Positions 63,888 to 64,000 of a stretch of 64,000 nucleotides of DNA are shown here, one piece after another (the first letter of the stretch is position 1; each line of letters opens with the position of its first letter). The notes under the pieces are model-generated. The model was given only the letters and a program-made list of their open reading frames with translations. It did not search any database and was not told where the DNA came from. The position numbers were made by a program, and so were the translations under genes. Source of the stretch: Paraburkholderia caffeinitolerans (GTDB lineage: Bacteria > Pseudomonadota > Gammaproteobacteria > Burkholderiales > Burkholderiaceae); NCBI RefSeq assembly GCF_902859945.1, contig NZ_CADIKL010000008.1, positions 180,737 to 244,736 of the forward strand, given 5' to 3'.

Positions 63888-64000
63888 CACATCATCGCGA
63901 TGTACGCGCGCGGCATGAGTGTGCGCGAGATTCAGGCCTTTCTGGCCGAAAGCTACGGCACCGAGGTATCGCCCGATTTCATCAGCTCGGTCACCGACGA
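63888..64000 (+). pseudogene. IS256-family (mutator) transposase fragment
   Basis: The frame reads [20 protein letters not shown] then [17 protein letters not shown] and runs off the window. This is the conserved region about a quarter of the way into IS256-type transposases. The N-terminal hundred or so residues are absent: sequence upstream of 63888 is unrelated and holds no start. The 5' end is therefore truncated; the state of the rest is unknown. Confidence 0.85.

Noticed and set aside
1..64000. tRNA, rRNA, replication origin, prophage or secondary-metabolite synthase
   Set aside because: I looked for clover-leaf arms, rRNA cores, DnaA-box clusters, phage structural genes and PKS/NRPS motifs and found none.

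Overview
The window is high-GC DNA with the gene content, codon bias and operon style of a Burkholderiaceae chromosome or megaplasmid, most likely Paraburkholderia, Caballeronia or Burkholderia. This placement is an inference from protein character; no rRNA or tRNA is present to confirm it. Almost everything encoded is peripheral carbon metabolism: flavoenzymes, CoA-linked enzymes, MFS and ABC importers, and one dedicated regulator per cluster.

Region 1 (1-16,175) is a flavoenzyme-rich catabolic locus. A leftward operon encodes a luciferase-like (LLM) oxidoreductase, an HsaA-like flavin-dependent hydroxylase, a 3-ketosteroid-delta1-dehydrogenase-like flavoprotein, a flavin reductase, a second KstD-family flavoprotein and the first codons of an SDR. 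Next to it lie a VOC protein, a LuxR-type regulator, and a rightward set of alpha/beta hydrolase, enoyl-CoA hydratase, RibBA and SDR. A leftward MFS - enoyl-CoA hydratase - CoA transferase set follows. Two KstD-type dehydrogenases beside a two-component phenol-hydroxylase-like pair suggest dehydrogenative aromatisation of a keto-substituted alicyclic ring followed by hydroxylation. I do not recognise the substrate. This is the best candidate for an undescribed pathway.

Region 2 (16,301-34,600) holds ordinary accessory metabolism. It contains a fused FAD/Fe-S 2-hydroxyacid dehydrogenase, a class V aminotransferase and a GntR regulator; a four-gene osmoprotectant ABC importer with a long leader; an MHS transporter, M20 amidohydrolase and LysR set; a truncated PPK2; an OmpR-type two-component system; and GFA and phosphoesterase genes.

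Region 3 (about 34,600-46,200) looks like an acquired island. Its codon use is less GC-biased and it carries IS debris. It holds a tannase-family lipoprotein, the 3' end of a lost LuxR gene, a decayed IS3 element, an intact LuxR gene, an MFS transporter, and a 3-hydroxyphenylacetate-to-homogentisate pathway (mhaA, mhaB, hmgA, fahA, maiA). The maiA frame is broken by an amber codon where a Trp is expected. The lost and intact LuxR loci share a conserved promoter region with a palindromic candidate operator.

Region 4 (46,208-58,660) holds a PaaY-like protein, an MFS exporter and a complete trans-4-hydroxy-L-proline degradation locus: epimerase, three-subunit D-hydroxyproline dehydrogenase, AraC/PAS regulator, deaminase, semialdehyde dehydrogenase and an Ldh2-type reductase. 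A DMT transporter and a secreted unknown follow. Region 5 (58,680-64,000) has a Fur-box TonB receptor, a Met/Gln-rich secreted protein with a strong terminator, an MBL-fold hydrolase and scarred DNA: a broken XRE regulator, an A-rich tract, a 19-bp inverted repeat and an IS256-family transposase fragment running off the window.
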